This document shows positions 34,585 through 43,228 of a stretch of DNA of 44,715 nt, piece after piece. The stretch lies in the NCBI GenBank assembly GCA_024229495.1, contig JAAESJ010000596.1, positions 1 through 44,715 on the forward strand, given 5' to 3'. The notes below the pieces were generated by a model. That model did not search any database. It worked only from the letters and a program-made list of their open reading frames with translations, and was not told the DNA's origin. Position 1 is the stretch's first letter, and each line of letters opens with the position of its first letter. Source of the DNA: Verrucomicrobiaceae bacterium. Its GTDB lineage: Bacteria > Verrucomicrobiota > Verrucomicrobiia > Verrucomicrobiales > DEV007. A program made the position numbers and the translations under genes.

Positions 34585-35937
34585 GGAATCAATCTCATCT
34601 CCTGCCAACACTCCCTTCTCCCCCTCGCTCCTGGCAATAATCACTGCTCCACAGGAATCGCTGAAGATATTTACGCTAGTGCGACACATGTCCAGAATCC
34701 TGTCGACAGCATAAATAGCACCAACAGCCGCCATCGCCCCCCCGCCCCAGGGCTGATCCTCAGCCACGTTCTGAATAATAATGACAATGGCCACCAGACT
34801 TGCCGAGGGCACTCCTGCAACGCCAACGCTGGTCAGCAATGCCAACACCACAACCGATAACTGCGCTGCAAAATCCAGCGAGGCACCCATTACCTGAGCC
34901 ACAAAAAGCACCGCGATACACTCGTAAAGCGCAGTTCCATCCATGTTGACAGTCGCCCCCAAGGGCAACACAAAGCTTGAGGTCCGCTTGGACACTCCCG
35001 CATTGTCCTGAAGACAGCGCATTGTTACCGGAAGCGTTGCCGATGATGATGCTGTAGAGAATGAAGTCAGCAGCGCATCACGCATCGCACGAAAATGTCG
35101 CAACGGATTAACCCGACCCAGAAATATTAACAACAATGGCAAGGCGACAAAGAAATGCAGAGCAAGGGCCATGAGGACTGTCACCATGTAACTGGCCATT
35201 GCCAACAAGAACGACGGCCCGGTCTGAGCGATCGTCGAGGACATCAGTCCAAAAACGCCCAATGGGGCAAGGCGCATTATCCAGCCCGTAATCTTGATCA
35301 TCAGTTGATTGACCCCACCAACGACATTTACCACCGCCTCTTTACCCGGCCCGTCAATTGCAATCAGCCCAAAGGCTGTCAACAAGCTGATAAATATCAA
35401 TGAAAGCATGGCCCCATTGTCCGATGCCGCCTTGAAAATATTCACAGGGATCATTCGTTCGACAAGGTTGCCGACTACCCCCAGTGGATGAGTCTCTTCC
35501 CTCAAGCCTGTTGCGTCGTCATTAACCGCATTGCCCTTCTTCTCAAATTTTTTGCTGTTATTCTCGATAAAGCTCGCTACCTCGGGATTAGGTTTGCCAT
35601 CAACTAGTCCGGGTTTCATGACATTGACCGCACTTAGCCCGATGGTGATTGCCAAAACGCTACTTAACACGTAATACCCCAAGGTCTTAATGCCGAGTCT
35701 CCCGAACCCGGAAATCCCGGAAAGCCCCGCAATCCCTGTCACGATTGAGGAGAAAATCAGCGGCACGATGATCATCTTGAGCAACCCGATGAACACTGTT
35801 TTGCCCAGAAATTCACAAATCAGCACCCACCTCGATCCAGCAGCCCCGGCCCCCAGGAAGTATTGCAATGCAGACCCCGCTGCAACACCCAGGACCAGGG
35901 CAATAATGATCTGCCAATGAACTTTCAATTTAAACAT
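34561..35937 (-). CDS. Dicarboxylate/amino acid:cation symporter (DAACS family)
   Basis: 458 residues with about eight membrane segments and two hairpins. It matches the GltP/DctA/GltPh family: the serine-rich first hairpin STASSSATLPVT, the NMDGTALY segment seven motif and the segment eight motif LDMCRTSVNIFSD, whose Asp, Arg, Thr and Asn bind substrate. The Arg is typical of acidic amino-acid transporters. The ATG at 35937 is preferred over a start 16 codons upstream because family members begin a few residues before the first membrane helix. The C-terminus carries a short acidic and Ser-rich tail. It takes up glutamate, aspartate or a dicarboxylate with Na+ or H+. Its 3' end overlaps tatD by 24 bases in convergent direction. 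Confidence 0.92.
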   Translation of the reverse strand: MFKLKVHWQIIIALVLGVAAGSALQYFLGAGAAGSRWVLICEFLGKTVFIGLLKMIIVPLIFSSIVTGIAGLSGISGFGRLGIKTLGYYVLSSVLAITIGLSAVNVMKPGLVDGKPNPEVASFIENNSKKFEKKGNAVNDDATGLREETHPLGVVGNLVERMIPVNIFKAASDNGAMLSLIFISLLTAFGLIAIDGPGKEAVVNVVGGVNQLMIKITGWIMRLAPLGVFGLMSSTIAQTGPSFLLAMASYMVTVLMALALHFFVALPLLLIFLGRVNPLRHFRAMRDALLTSFSTASSSATLPVTMRCLQDNAGVSKRTSSFVLPLGATVNMDGTALYECIAVLFVAQVMGASLDFAAQLSVVVLALLTSVGVAGVPSASLVAIVIIIQNVAEDQPWGGGAMAAVGAIYAVDRILDMCRTSVNIFSDSCGAVIIARSEGEKGVLAGDEIDSSSSKAKE

Positions 35938-36005
35938 GAGTAATATATAAGTTGTCCTCCCCCTGACAGGAAACCGAAAACCCACGACTTCTTCAAGGGT
36001 TCCCT

Positions 36006-36034
36006 TTGACCTGTAAGCCGGCAGAACCCATCAT
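36006..36034 (+). promoter_or_regulatory. Possible promoter immediately upstream of gltX
   Basis: TTGACC (five of six matches to the -35) and CATCAT (four of six to the -10) are 17 bases apart. Transcription from here would start about five bases before the gltX ATG, giving an almost leaderless message. Confidence 0.35.
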
Positions 36035-36045
36035 TGCACTAGAAT

Positions 36046-37398
36046 ATGCAATTAAACAAGGTCAGGACACGCTTTGCCCCGTCACCAACCGGCTACCTGC
36101 ATGTCGGTGGAGCACGCACCGCCCTCTTCAATTACCTGTTTGCCCGGCGAAATCAGGGATCCTTTGTCTTGAGGATTGAGGATACCGACGAGGTTCGCAA
36201 TACCGCCGACGCCCATGACGCTATTCTTGACGGCCTGCGCTGGCTGGGAATCCACTGGGATGAGGGACCCGGTATTCAGGGCGAATATGGGCCATACCTC
36301 CAGAGTCAACGCACCGAGATCTACAATAAATTCCTCTCTAAGCTTCAAGCAGACGGGAAAGTTTACGAGGATAACGGCACCATTCGCTTCCGGGTTCCGG
36401 TATCCGACATTGTTTTCAAAGACCAAATATGCGGCCCTCAGGAGATTAATCTCAGACAACTGGGCGCAAGAGCTTGGGACAGTGACGAGGAAAAAGAAAT
36501 CGAGGCCAACCCTGACTTCATCATCCGTCGACCAGACAAGTCATTTCTCTTTCACTTTGTTAACGTGGTGGACGATATTACAATGGGAATCACCCACGTT
36601 CTTCGCGGCGAGGATCACCTCTCCAACACCACTAAGCACATTGCCCTCTTTGAAGCACTTGGCGCAGTGCCCCCGACTTTTGCCCATATTCCTCTGATCC
36701 TCAATAATGACGGGTCAAAAATGAGCAAACGCGACGCCGGCGCGGGGCTGCAATGGTATCAGGATGGAGGTTTCCTTCCCGAAGCTGTTAGTAATTATCT
36801 CGCTCTACTCGGCTGGTCTCCAAAGGATGACCGTGAGAAGCTAAGTATCGAGGAGATTACCGGGTTGTTTGACTTCGATCATCTCAACCGAAGCAACGCC
36901 CGCTTTGATCTGGAAAAATGCACATGGCTCAATGGGCAATACATTGCAGCATTGACTCCAGAAAAATTCCTGGCTCACGCTTCACACTTCGCTCCGGGAG
37001 CTCCGCACTCAGCCCTTGCCCTCACACAGCCAAGAATACAGCGCTTTACTGAAATTAATGAATGGCTCTCCCCCATCCTCGATGACGAGTATCCCCTTGA
37101 AGAGAAAGCCGCATCCAAAGTGACCGACAAACTTAAAGACACAAGCCTGCTGCTCGACCTGGCCAAGCATCTGGCCCAAGCCACTGCCTGGAAAGAAGCC
37201 GAAATCAAGCAGGCTATCAGTGAAACCGCCCAGCAGCATCAGGTAAAGCCCGGGGCACTCATGTTGCCATTGCGGGTAACAGCAACCGGTACAGCGCAGG
37301 GAACCGACCTGATGCCAACCCTCGAGATAATCGGCAAAGACGCTACAATTAAAAGAATCCAGAAACGCATCGCAACACTCTTCCCCAACCAAGCCTGA
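36046..37398 (+). CDS. gltX: Glutamyl-tRNA synthetase
   Basis: 450 residues. It charges tRNA(Glu) in the cytoplasm. The class I signatures are present: FAPSPTGYLHVGGARTALFN (the HIGH motif as HVGG) and SKMSKRDAG (KMSKS as KMSKR, 225-229), with VVDDITMGITHVLRGEDHL in between. The region before that (about 128-160) carries an extra stretch of roughly 15 residues compared with common homologues, by hand comparison. The cysteine zinc site of some GltX proteins is not evident. Its stop overlaps the aroE start (TGATG). Whether it also charges tRNA(Gln) cannot be told; no gatCAB is in view. Confidence 0.95.
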   Translation: MQLNKVRTRFAPSPTGYLHVGGARTALFNYLFARRNQGSFVLRIEDTDEVRNTADAHDAILDGLRWLGIHWDEGPGIQGEYGPYLQSQRTEIYNKFLSKLQADGKVYEDNGTIRFRVPVSDIVFKDQICGPQEINLRQLGARAWDSDEEKEIEANPDFIIRRPDKSFLFHFVNVVDDITMGITHVLRGEDHLSNTTKHIALFEALGAVPPTFAHIPLILNNDGSKMSKRDAGAGLQWYQDGGFLPEAVSNYLALLGWSPKDDREKLSIEEITGLFDFDHLNRSNARFDLEKCTWLNGQYIAALTPEKFLAHASHFAPGAPHSALALTQPRIQRFTEINEWLSPILDDEYPLEEKAASKVTDKLKDTSLLLDLAKHLAQATAWKEAEIKQAISETAQQHQVKPGALMLPLRVTATGTAQGTDLMPTLEIIGKDATIKRIQKRIATLFPNQA

Positions 37399-38357
37399 TG
37401 AATGAGGAAAAAGATACCTACACCTTGGAGGACCTTGCCCCCGGGTCAACGGCCCTCGCCGACATCTCACCGCCCGCCCGGCTATCGGTCTTCGGGGATC
37501 CGGTAGCCCATTCACTCAGCCCTCAACTCCATAACCCGGCACTGAAGGCACTTTCCATAGACTCCAGGTATATTCGAGTGCAAGTCGCTGAGCGTGATTT
37601 CCCTAAGGCACTTGCCCTGATACAGGAAAAGGGCTTTCTGGGAACAAACTGCACGATTCCTTTGAAATTCGCGGCACTCGGAGCGTGTGACCATGTCGAT
37701 GACCTTGCGTTGAAGCTTGGGGTAGTCAATACCATCAGTCTTGAGGATGGTAAGATTTTCGGATCCAACAGTGACGGCCCCGGTTTTCTGCGTGCAGTTC
37801 GTGAAGCCTTTGCCATTGATGCTCACGACCTGAGAATAATGATACTCGGCGCCGGAGGTGGTGCAGGACGCGCAGTGACGGTCCAGTGCGCCCTTGAGGC
37901 CCCTGAGCGACTTGTGCTGGTAAATCGAACCCGGGAAAAAGCCGAGTCCTTACGTGCTGAAATCGCCCCAATGCTTGAAGATGAAGCGATCCACTCGGCT
38001 TCCTCCAGGGTCAAGGTTGCTGAGTGGTCGGATGCGGGACTCGAGGCGGAGCTAGGTAATATTGACTTAATCGTCAACGCCACCTCGCTGGGCATGAAGC
38101 GGTCAGATCCCGCCCTCATTCAACCCCACCTGCTGCAACCCCATCATCTGGTTTATGACATGGTCTACAGCCCACAGCGCACCAAGTTGATCGCCGATGC
38201 CCAGAACAATGGTGCGCGCACGGCCAATGGGCTTTCGATGCTCCTTCACCAGGGCGCCATATCCTTTGAGACATGGTTTAACCGAGAAGCTCCACTGGAA
38301 ACCATGCGTAACGCCCTGCAGGCTGCCCTAGGCGCCGGGGACGGGCCTCTGATCTAA
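37398..38357 (+). CDS. aroE: Shikimate dehydrogenase
   Basis: 319 residues, about 40 longer than E. coli AroE because of a polar N-terminal extension before the usual start at RLSVFGDPVAHSLSP. AroE reduces 3-dehydroshikimate with NADPH. The catalytic Lys lies in CTIPLKFAA and the catalytic Asp in SNSDGPGF (canonical NTDG). The Rossmann domain has LGAGGGAGRA and LVNRTREKA, and VYDMVYSP follows. The start shares one base with the gltX stop, so the two genes are coupled. An internal start near the SVFGDP block cannot be excluded, but no Met lies there. Confidence 0.93.
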   Translation: MNEEKDTYTLEDLAPGSTALADISPPARLSVFGDPVAHSLSPQLHNPALKALSIDSRYIRVQVAERDFPKALALIQEKGFLGTNCTIPLKFAALGACDHVDDLALKLGVVNTISLEDGKIFGSNSDGPGFLRAVREAFAIDAHDLRIMILGAGGGAGRAVTVQCALEAPERLVLVNRTREKAESLRAEIAPMLEDEAIHSASSRVKVAEWSDAGLEAELGNIDLIVNATSLGMKRSDPALIQPHLLQPHHLVYDMVYSPQRTKLIADAQNNGARTANGLSMLLHQGAISFETWFNREAPLETMRNALQAALGAGDGPLI

Positions 38358-38369
38358 CCACATCAATCC

Positions 38370-38744
38370 ATGGAATTAATCACCGCAACAAATGCTCCCG
38401 AGGCAATCGGGCCATATAGCCATGCCGTGCGTAGCGGCCCCCTTTTATTCACCTCCGGGCAAATCCCCCTTAACCCGGAAACTGGGATCTTGGTCAATGA
38501 CAACATTAAGGAACAAGCACAACAGGTGCTCATCAACTTGAGAAACGTCCTTCAGGCAGCAGGCCTGGGGATGAGCAACGTGGTTAAAACCACCGTTTTC
38601 CTCAAGGACATGGCCGAGTTCCCCATTCTCAATGAAATCTACGCAGAGCATTTCGGTGAACACGCGCCAGCTAGGTCGACCATCCAAGTGGCAGCACTAC
38701 CACTTGGATGTCGTGTAGAGATCGAGGCCATTGCAGAAGCATAA
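38370..38744 (+). CDS. ridA: RidA-family enamine/imine deaminase
   Basis: 124 residues, the standard length. RidA hydrolyses reactive enamine and imine intermediates released by PLP enzymes such as threonine dehydratase. Family marks are GPYSHAVRSGPLLFTSGQIPL, VVKTTVFLKDM, and APARSTIQVAALPLG with the substrate-binding Arg, then VEIEAIA with the conserved Glu. It forms trimers in the cytoplasm. The gene lies 12 bases after aroE on the same strand and ends 35 bases before the convergent mnmA. Confidence 0.94.
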   Translation: MELITATNAPEAIGPYSHAVRSGPLLFTSGQIPLNPETGILVNDNIKEQAQQVLINLRNVLQAAGLGMSNVVKTTVFLKDMAEFPILNEIYAEHFGEHAPARSTIQVAALPLGCRVEIEAIAEA

Positions 38745-38779
38745 AGCGCACACGAAGAAACTCCTGCAAAACGGAACCG

Positions 38780-39859
38780 TTAATGATGGTGAATCTCCCT
38801 GAAAACAGCTCCCCCCAGCAACACCTCGCCATTATAGAAAGCGCAAATCTGACCTGGAGTTAAAGCTCTCTGGGGCTTACGGAAAAGAACCTTCCCATCT
38901 CCTTTGCCATCAACCGTTAGCTCAGCCTCAACGGCAGGAGTCCGATACCGCGGCTGGGCAAGAATCAATTCGCCATCCGGATGGCAATTCACAAAGGAAA
39001 TATCACCAACTGTTGCACTTGAAGCATAAAGAAAGGGAGTGTCCTCACTCTCAAAAGCAACCACCAATTCATTCTCATCAGCCTTCTTGGCAATGACCAC
39101 ATAGGCTTCCCTGTAAGCATTTGAAGGCACACCGATGCCCCTGCGCTGCCCAAGGGTGTAAAGATGTAAACCTTGATGCTCCCCAAGCACATTACCCGAA
39201 AGATCAACAATCAACCCGGGATTGTCGGGCACAAACGTACGGAGAAAGTCAGACATCTTGACCTGCCCGATGAAACAAATTCCCTGGCTATCCTTCTTTT
39301 CGGCGTTTGGCAAACCCAACTCCCGGGCAAGTTCCCGTAATTCGGGTTTCAAAAGATCGCCAACGGGAAACAATGCACCCTTAAGTTGCTCTTGCCGGAG
39401 CAGGGCAAGGAAATACGCCTGATTCTTACCCCCATCAACGCCACAGAGGATATCTGCTGAGCCGTTATCATTATCACGACGGCGCACATAATGACCGGTG
39501 GCAACCGCTTCAAACCCCTCCTCCCTGGCATAATCAAGGAAGACACCAAATTTCATCTCGCGATTACACATCACGTCAGGGTTTGGTGTGATCCCTGCCT
39601 GATAACCTTCCAGAAGGTATTTCACCACCCTCTCACGATATTCGTCCATCAGATTCACTACCCTGAACTCTATTCCCAGATGCCCGGCAACTGCTCTGGC
39701 GTCCTCGATATCCTGTTGCCACGGACAATCGCCAATGATCTTTTCCTCATTGATCCAGTTCTTCATGTAGGCCCCGACCACATCGTGACCTTCGCGGAGC
39801 AGCTGTGCCGCTGCCACGCTGCTATCCACTCCGCCGGACATCGCAGCTAAAATTCGCAT
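38780..39859 (-). CDS. mnmA: tRNA-specific 2-thiouridylase MnmA
   Basis: 359 residues. MnmA thiolates the wobble uridine of tRNAs for Lys, Glu and Gln, the same base modified by MnmE (also in this window). It has the PP-loop AAMSGGVDSSVAAAQL, the catalytic Cys98 in NPDVMCNREMKFG and Cys195 in SQGICFIGQV, plus the C-terminal beta-barrel with LYTLGQRRGIGV. It ends in a short His tail. The gene is single and divergent from the small membrane protein gene at 39937. Confidence 0.96.
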   Translation of the reverse strand: MRILAAMSGGVDSSVAAAQLLREGHDVVGAYMKNWINEEKIIGDCPWQQDIEDARAVAGHLGIEFRVVNLMDEYRERVVKYLLEGYQAGITPNPDVMCNREMKFGVFLDYAREEGFEAVATGHYVRRRDNDNGSADILCGVDGGKNQAYFLALLRQEQLKGALFPVGDLLKPELRELARELGLPNAEKKDSQGICFIGQVKMSDFLRTFVPDNPGLIVDLSGNVLGEHQGLHLYTLGQRRGIGVPSNAYREAYVVIAKKADENELVVAFESEDTPFLYASSATVGDISFVNCHPDGELILAQPRYRTPAVEAELTVDGKGDGKVLFRKPQRALTPGQICAFYNGEVLLGGAVFREIHHH

Positions 39860-39897
39860 CCTATTTCATTCTGACCGAAACCCGCCAAAGGTTCAAG

Positions 39898-39925
39898 TGG
39901 ACGATTTGCCAGTATCGATGATAAT
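39898..39925 (+). promoter_or_regulatory. Possible promoter upstream of the small membrane protein gene
   Basis: TGGACG and GATAAT (five of six -10 matches) are separated by 16 bases, and the -10 ends 11 bases before the ATG at 39937. This is the same spacing as in the gltX candidate and again predicts a leader of only about five bases. Confidence 0.3.
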
Positions 39926-39936
39926 TCAGTTCCTGA

Positions 39937-40671
39937 ATGAGTAGCGATCAAATTATTGTGCAGGATCATGAGCGGCCTGCACTAAACAGGGCAGGCCGAA
40001 AGTCGACCTTTCCAAAATTCGGCTGCATCGCCGCTATTCTCCTGGGCTCTTTCTTTATCGGGATCCTGATCGCCGGAATCCTGATCGGCAATCAAATGGC
40101 CAAGGACATTGAATCCTTTACAGACGAGTCCCCGGAAGAGGTTCCTGTTGAACGCGGCACCCCGGAAGAACTCACAAACATTAGGGGCAGAATCCTGGGA
40201 TTCCTGGACAAAATCCACCGTTCGCCCCACACGCCTTCCGAGTTACAACTTTCCACACATGACCTCAATATACTGGTGGCCAATGACACCTACCTTGGAG
40301 ATTTGCGTGGCACGATCCATTTCAAGGAATTCATCGCGCCAAACATATTGAAAACAGAAAGATCAAGACCCATGAGCCACATCAAGTTCTGGAAACCAAG
40401 GAGATACCTGAACGCCAAGATGGACTACAGGATTGCCGCGCAGGAAGGTAACATTTCTCTCTTTGTCCAGACAATCCACATCGAGGGCAAGACAATCCCT
40501 GATTACTTCCTGCAGAAGTTCAAATCTCAGGACATGCTCGAGCCCTACAAAAATGACGAACGATTCATCGAGGCTCTCAAGGTGTTAAACATTGCGCGAA
40601 TTGAAGGAGGCGTGATCATCCTCACAAACTCCTCCCCCTCGACTTCCCGGAGCCCCGACGCCATGCCGTAA
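39937..40671 (+). CDS. Uncharacterised single-pass membrane protein
   Basis: 244 residues. A polar, basic N-terminus (1-27) is followed by one long hydrophobic helix at about 28-54 (CIAAILLGSFFIGILIAGILIG), then an acidic linker (about 56-75). The rest, about 170 residues, is mixed alpha/beta and reads like a folded periplasmic domain with LQLSTHDLNILVAN, YLNAKMDYRIAAQEGNISLFVQ and NIARIEGGVIIL. The basic start predicts the C-terminal domain outside. No family was recognised; the strand pattern recalls sensors or lipid-binding periplasmic domains, but that is a guess. It stands alone between mnmA (divergent) and the TPR-thioredoxin gene. Confidence 0.65.
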   Translation: MSSDQIIVQDHERPALNRAGRKSTFPKFGCIAAILLGSFFIGILIAGILIGNQMAKDIESFTDESPEEVPVERGTPEELTNIRGRILGFLDKIHRSPHTPSELQLSTHDLNILVANDTYLGDLRGTIHFKEFIAPNILKTERSRPMSHIKFWKPRRYLNAKMDYRIAAQEGNISLFVQTIHIEGKTIPDYFLQKFKSQDMLEPYKNDERFIEALKVLNIARIEGGVIILTNSSPSTSRSPDAMP

Positions 40672-40684
40672 AGCGACCAATCCA

Positions 40685-40729
40685 TTGGCCTGAGTCGCCC
40701 CCAGGGCATCAACACGACACTCAGGCCAA
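40685..40729. other. Perfect 11-base inverted repeat between two forward genes
   Basis: TTGGCCTGAGT (40685-40695) and ACTCAGGCCAA (40719-40729) are exact reverse complements separated by 23 bases. The arms start 14 bases after the stop of the small membrane protein gene. No T-run follows, so this may be a factor-dependent terminator, an mRNA-end stabiliser or a protein-binding site. Confidence 0.55.
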
Positions 40730-40806
40730 CTCAGAAGAAGCGCATGTATACCTTCAATGCGCATCATCCGTTGCATCACGGGTGCGTCGATGGAAGCATT
40801 AAGGTG

Positions 40807-43146
40807 ATGGCACACACTGGCAAAACCGCGGTTCTTTTCACGTTCGCGTTCGTAATCGCATCGACAATGTATTCCACTCACCGGGCAGAGGCCCAGCTGC
40901 CCTCACCTTTAGCCCGTTTCGGCAACCTGCCATGCCTTGCCCCGATCATTCGGGGAATTAACCGAGAAGCTCCTCGCAACATCGGAGAGGCTCTTCTCCT
41001 CCCCCCTTACGACCCACCCGAAGACAACCTGAAAGTGGGTGTTGCCTCCTTTCCAATCACCACCTCCAATCCCAAAGCTCAGGAAGTATTCAACCACGGC
41101 ATCTCACTACTTCACCTCTTCTGGACAATAGAAGCAGAACGGTCATTCAGGCATGCAGCCTCCCTCGACCCCGAAAGTCCCATGCCTTATTGGGCCATGG
41201 CACTGGCAAACGAGCGTTTCCCGGGAAGAGCAGCCGTATACATCAACTATGCCAACCATCTTGCAGGGAAAAATCCTCAAGTCACACCTATCGAGCATGC
41301 ATGGATTCAAACCTACCGGCGATACTTCAGTCCAGAACCGGGCGAACCGGAAAGCGGCACCCCTGAAAGCCGCCAACAACGCAATCTGGAACTTGAAGAC
41401 ATGGCTTATGCCTTTCCGGGCTCTTTTGAAACTCGTGCATTCCTCCTTCGCGAGCTCATCCTTGATGATTTCCGGACAGGAATACCGATTACCGGCAAGT
41501 TCACAACTGATGCACTGGCAACTCAGCTAGCTCAGCAAAAACCCAATCACCCAAGTCGGCACTATCGTTTATGGCTGTGGAGCCGGGACCGCCCATTGAG
41601 AGTGGCTGAAGATGCGCTTTCTTCCCCCTTAGTAAGCCCTTCCGCCCCCACAGCGTGGCGCTTCTCGGCTAACGCACTGGCAAGAGCCGGCCTCTTTCAT
41701 GACTCCCTCCACGCCGGGGAAAACGCACTGCGACTGGCTCACCGGAGGATGCACGAGCGATTCACAATGCCACATGATGCACAAAACTACACTTCAGATA
41801 TCGCGGCACACATCAACTCGATGATTGCCTGCGGCATGATCAATGTCGCACAAGAAACGGCGAAAAAACTCATCTCCCTGCCCAGGCCTTCGATTTCACC
41901 TCCCCCAAAGACTGACACTGGAAGAAAGGCAGAGGACACATTCCTCATCGGCAGACAATCACTGGCCAAAACACTCATCCGCAGCGAGCAATGGGATAAG
42001 CTCCTTGGCGAATGCACAAGCCTCCAGGGATCCCTGCATGCCACCAATGGCTGGATCGAACGCTCACAAACCCTCTACTGGCAGGCGATTGCAAATCTCA
42101 ACCTTGGGAAAATCAACCAAGCCAGACAAATCACTCAAGACATGGAATCCCTGTTCAGGACATTCCTTAGCTCCGGCTCAGGAGTAAACACCGAGCAGCA
42201 AATCACCCGGATCCTGAAAAACCTGAGAACCTACTCGGCTTTTTTCGAAGGAGACCGCACAACCAGACCAAAGGGGAAACTGCTCAACATTGGCAACTAT
42301 CATCTCGCCAGGCTGGCTCAACAAAAAGGCAGCCATGAACTCGCCATGGCACTTGCCCGCCAGGACCTTCTTGATCGCCCGGGCCAACCGGATGCCACGG
42401 CAAACTTTTGCTCGATTGCCTTTGCCGCTGATATCGGCAACAGTCGCAATGAAGCCCTGCTGGCATTCGACTCCCGGTTCCGTCGCAATGCATCACTGGC
42501 AGATCGTGACAACACGCTCTTTCACAAAGAACTCAAGCCTGTTATCAATCACCTCAAGTTGCGCGGCAACTGGACCCTACCCCGATCAAATCCCAAAGCC
42601 GCCCTCCCCCTTCCTGACCCCGAGAAACTCGGCCCTCTAGATTGGTCTCCCCCCTCCGCTCCTGCATGGTCACTTCCTTCAGCGAACAAGGAAACCTTGT
42701 CCCTTGAAAAATTACAGGGAAACCCAGTTGTGCTTATTTTCTTTGTCGGGATTGGATGCCCTTACTGCGTAGACCAGCTAAAGACTTTCACCCCTCATGC
42801 ACAGGCTTATGCAAATAAAGGGATAGACATCATCACCATCTCCTCTGATGAAGAGAAAATACTAACCGAGAGACTGGCGGGGGACCCGGATAATGTTGAT
42901 AAAGGCCCCAAATTCCCCTTCCCAATATTATCAGACCCTTCCCTTAAAACCTTTAAAGCCTACCACTGCTTTGACTCACTTGACGGCAAGGCAATGCACG
43001 GAGTTTTCCTTATCTCACCCCATGGAAAATTACTTTGGAGCAATGTTAGTCACGAACCCTTCCTGCAGCCGGAATTCCTCCTCAGGGAAGCATCCAGGTT
43101 ACTTGCGGGCCGGGAAAGCGCCCTCAAGTCGATCCCCCCGGAATGA
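40807..43146 (+). CDS. Exported TPR-like protein fused to an AhpC/TSA thioredoxin-like domain
   Basis: 779 residues from the ATG at 40807, which opens a signal peptide (KTAVLFTFAFVIASTM, ending near AEA). A longer frame from 40744 adds 21 polar residues. Residues 60-560 are helical with TPR-like units (GISLLHLFWTIEAERSFRHAA, DPESPMPYWAMALAN) like a widespread family of TPR proteins. The last 170 residues form a thioredoxin fold of AhpC/TSA or TlpA type: VVLIFFVGIGCPYC with Cys651 and Cys654, then IDIITISSDEE, FPILSDPSLKTFKAY and HGVFLISPHGKLLW. The CPYC motif suggests thiol-disulfide exchange in the periplasm. A role as a redox enzyme on TPR-bound clients is inference. Confidence 0.78.
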   Translation: MAHTGKTAVLFTFAFVIASTMYSTHRAEAQLPSPLARFGNLPCLAPIIRGINREAPRNIGEALLLPPYDPPEDNLKVGVASFPITTSNPKAQEVFNHGISLLHLFWTIEAERSFRHAASLDPESPMPYWAMALANERFPGRAAVYINYANHLAGKNPQVTPIEHAWIQTYRRYFSPEPGEPESGTPESRQQRNLELEDMAYAFPGSFETRAFLLRELILDDFRTGIPITGKFTTDALATQLAQQKPNHPSRHYRLWLWSRDRPLRVAEDALSSPLVSPSAPTAWRFSANALARAGLFHDSLHAGENALRLAHRRMHERFTMPHDAQNYTSDIAAHINSMIACGMINVAQETAKKLISLPRPSISPPPKTDTGRKAEDTFLIGRQSLAKTLIRSEQWDKLLGECTSLQGSLHATNGWIERSQTLYWQAIANLNLGKINQARQITQDMESLFRTFLSSGSGVNTEQQITRILKNLRTYSAFFEGDRTTRPKGKLLNIGNYHLARLAQQKGSHELAMALARQDLLDRPGQPDATANFCSIAFAADIGNSRNEALLAFDSRFRRNASLADRDNTLFHKELKPVINHLKLRGNWTLPRSNPKAALPLPDPEKLGPLDWSPPSAPAWSLPSANKETLSLEKLQGNPVVLIFFVGIGCPYCVDQLKTFTPHAQAYANKGIDIITISSDEEKILTERLAGDPDNVDKGPKFPFPILSDPSLKTFKAYHCFDSLDGKAMHGVFLISPHGKLLWSNVSHEPFLQPEFLLREASRLLAGRESALKSIPPE

Positions 43147-43228
43147 AGCGCATTTGTTGCTCCATAACCGCCAAAATCACTTCCCTCCAAGCAAATAATA
43201 GGCTAGGATATAAAAACCCATCAGGCAC

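Noticed and set aside
38770-38781. AACGG/CCGTT inverted repeat between ridA and mnmA as terminator
   Set aside because: Only five base pairs with a two-base loop; too tight to form a stable hairpin.
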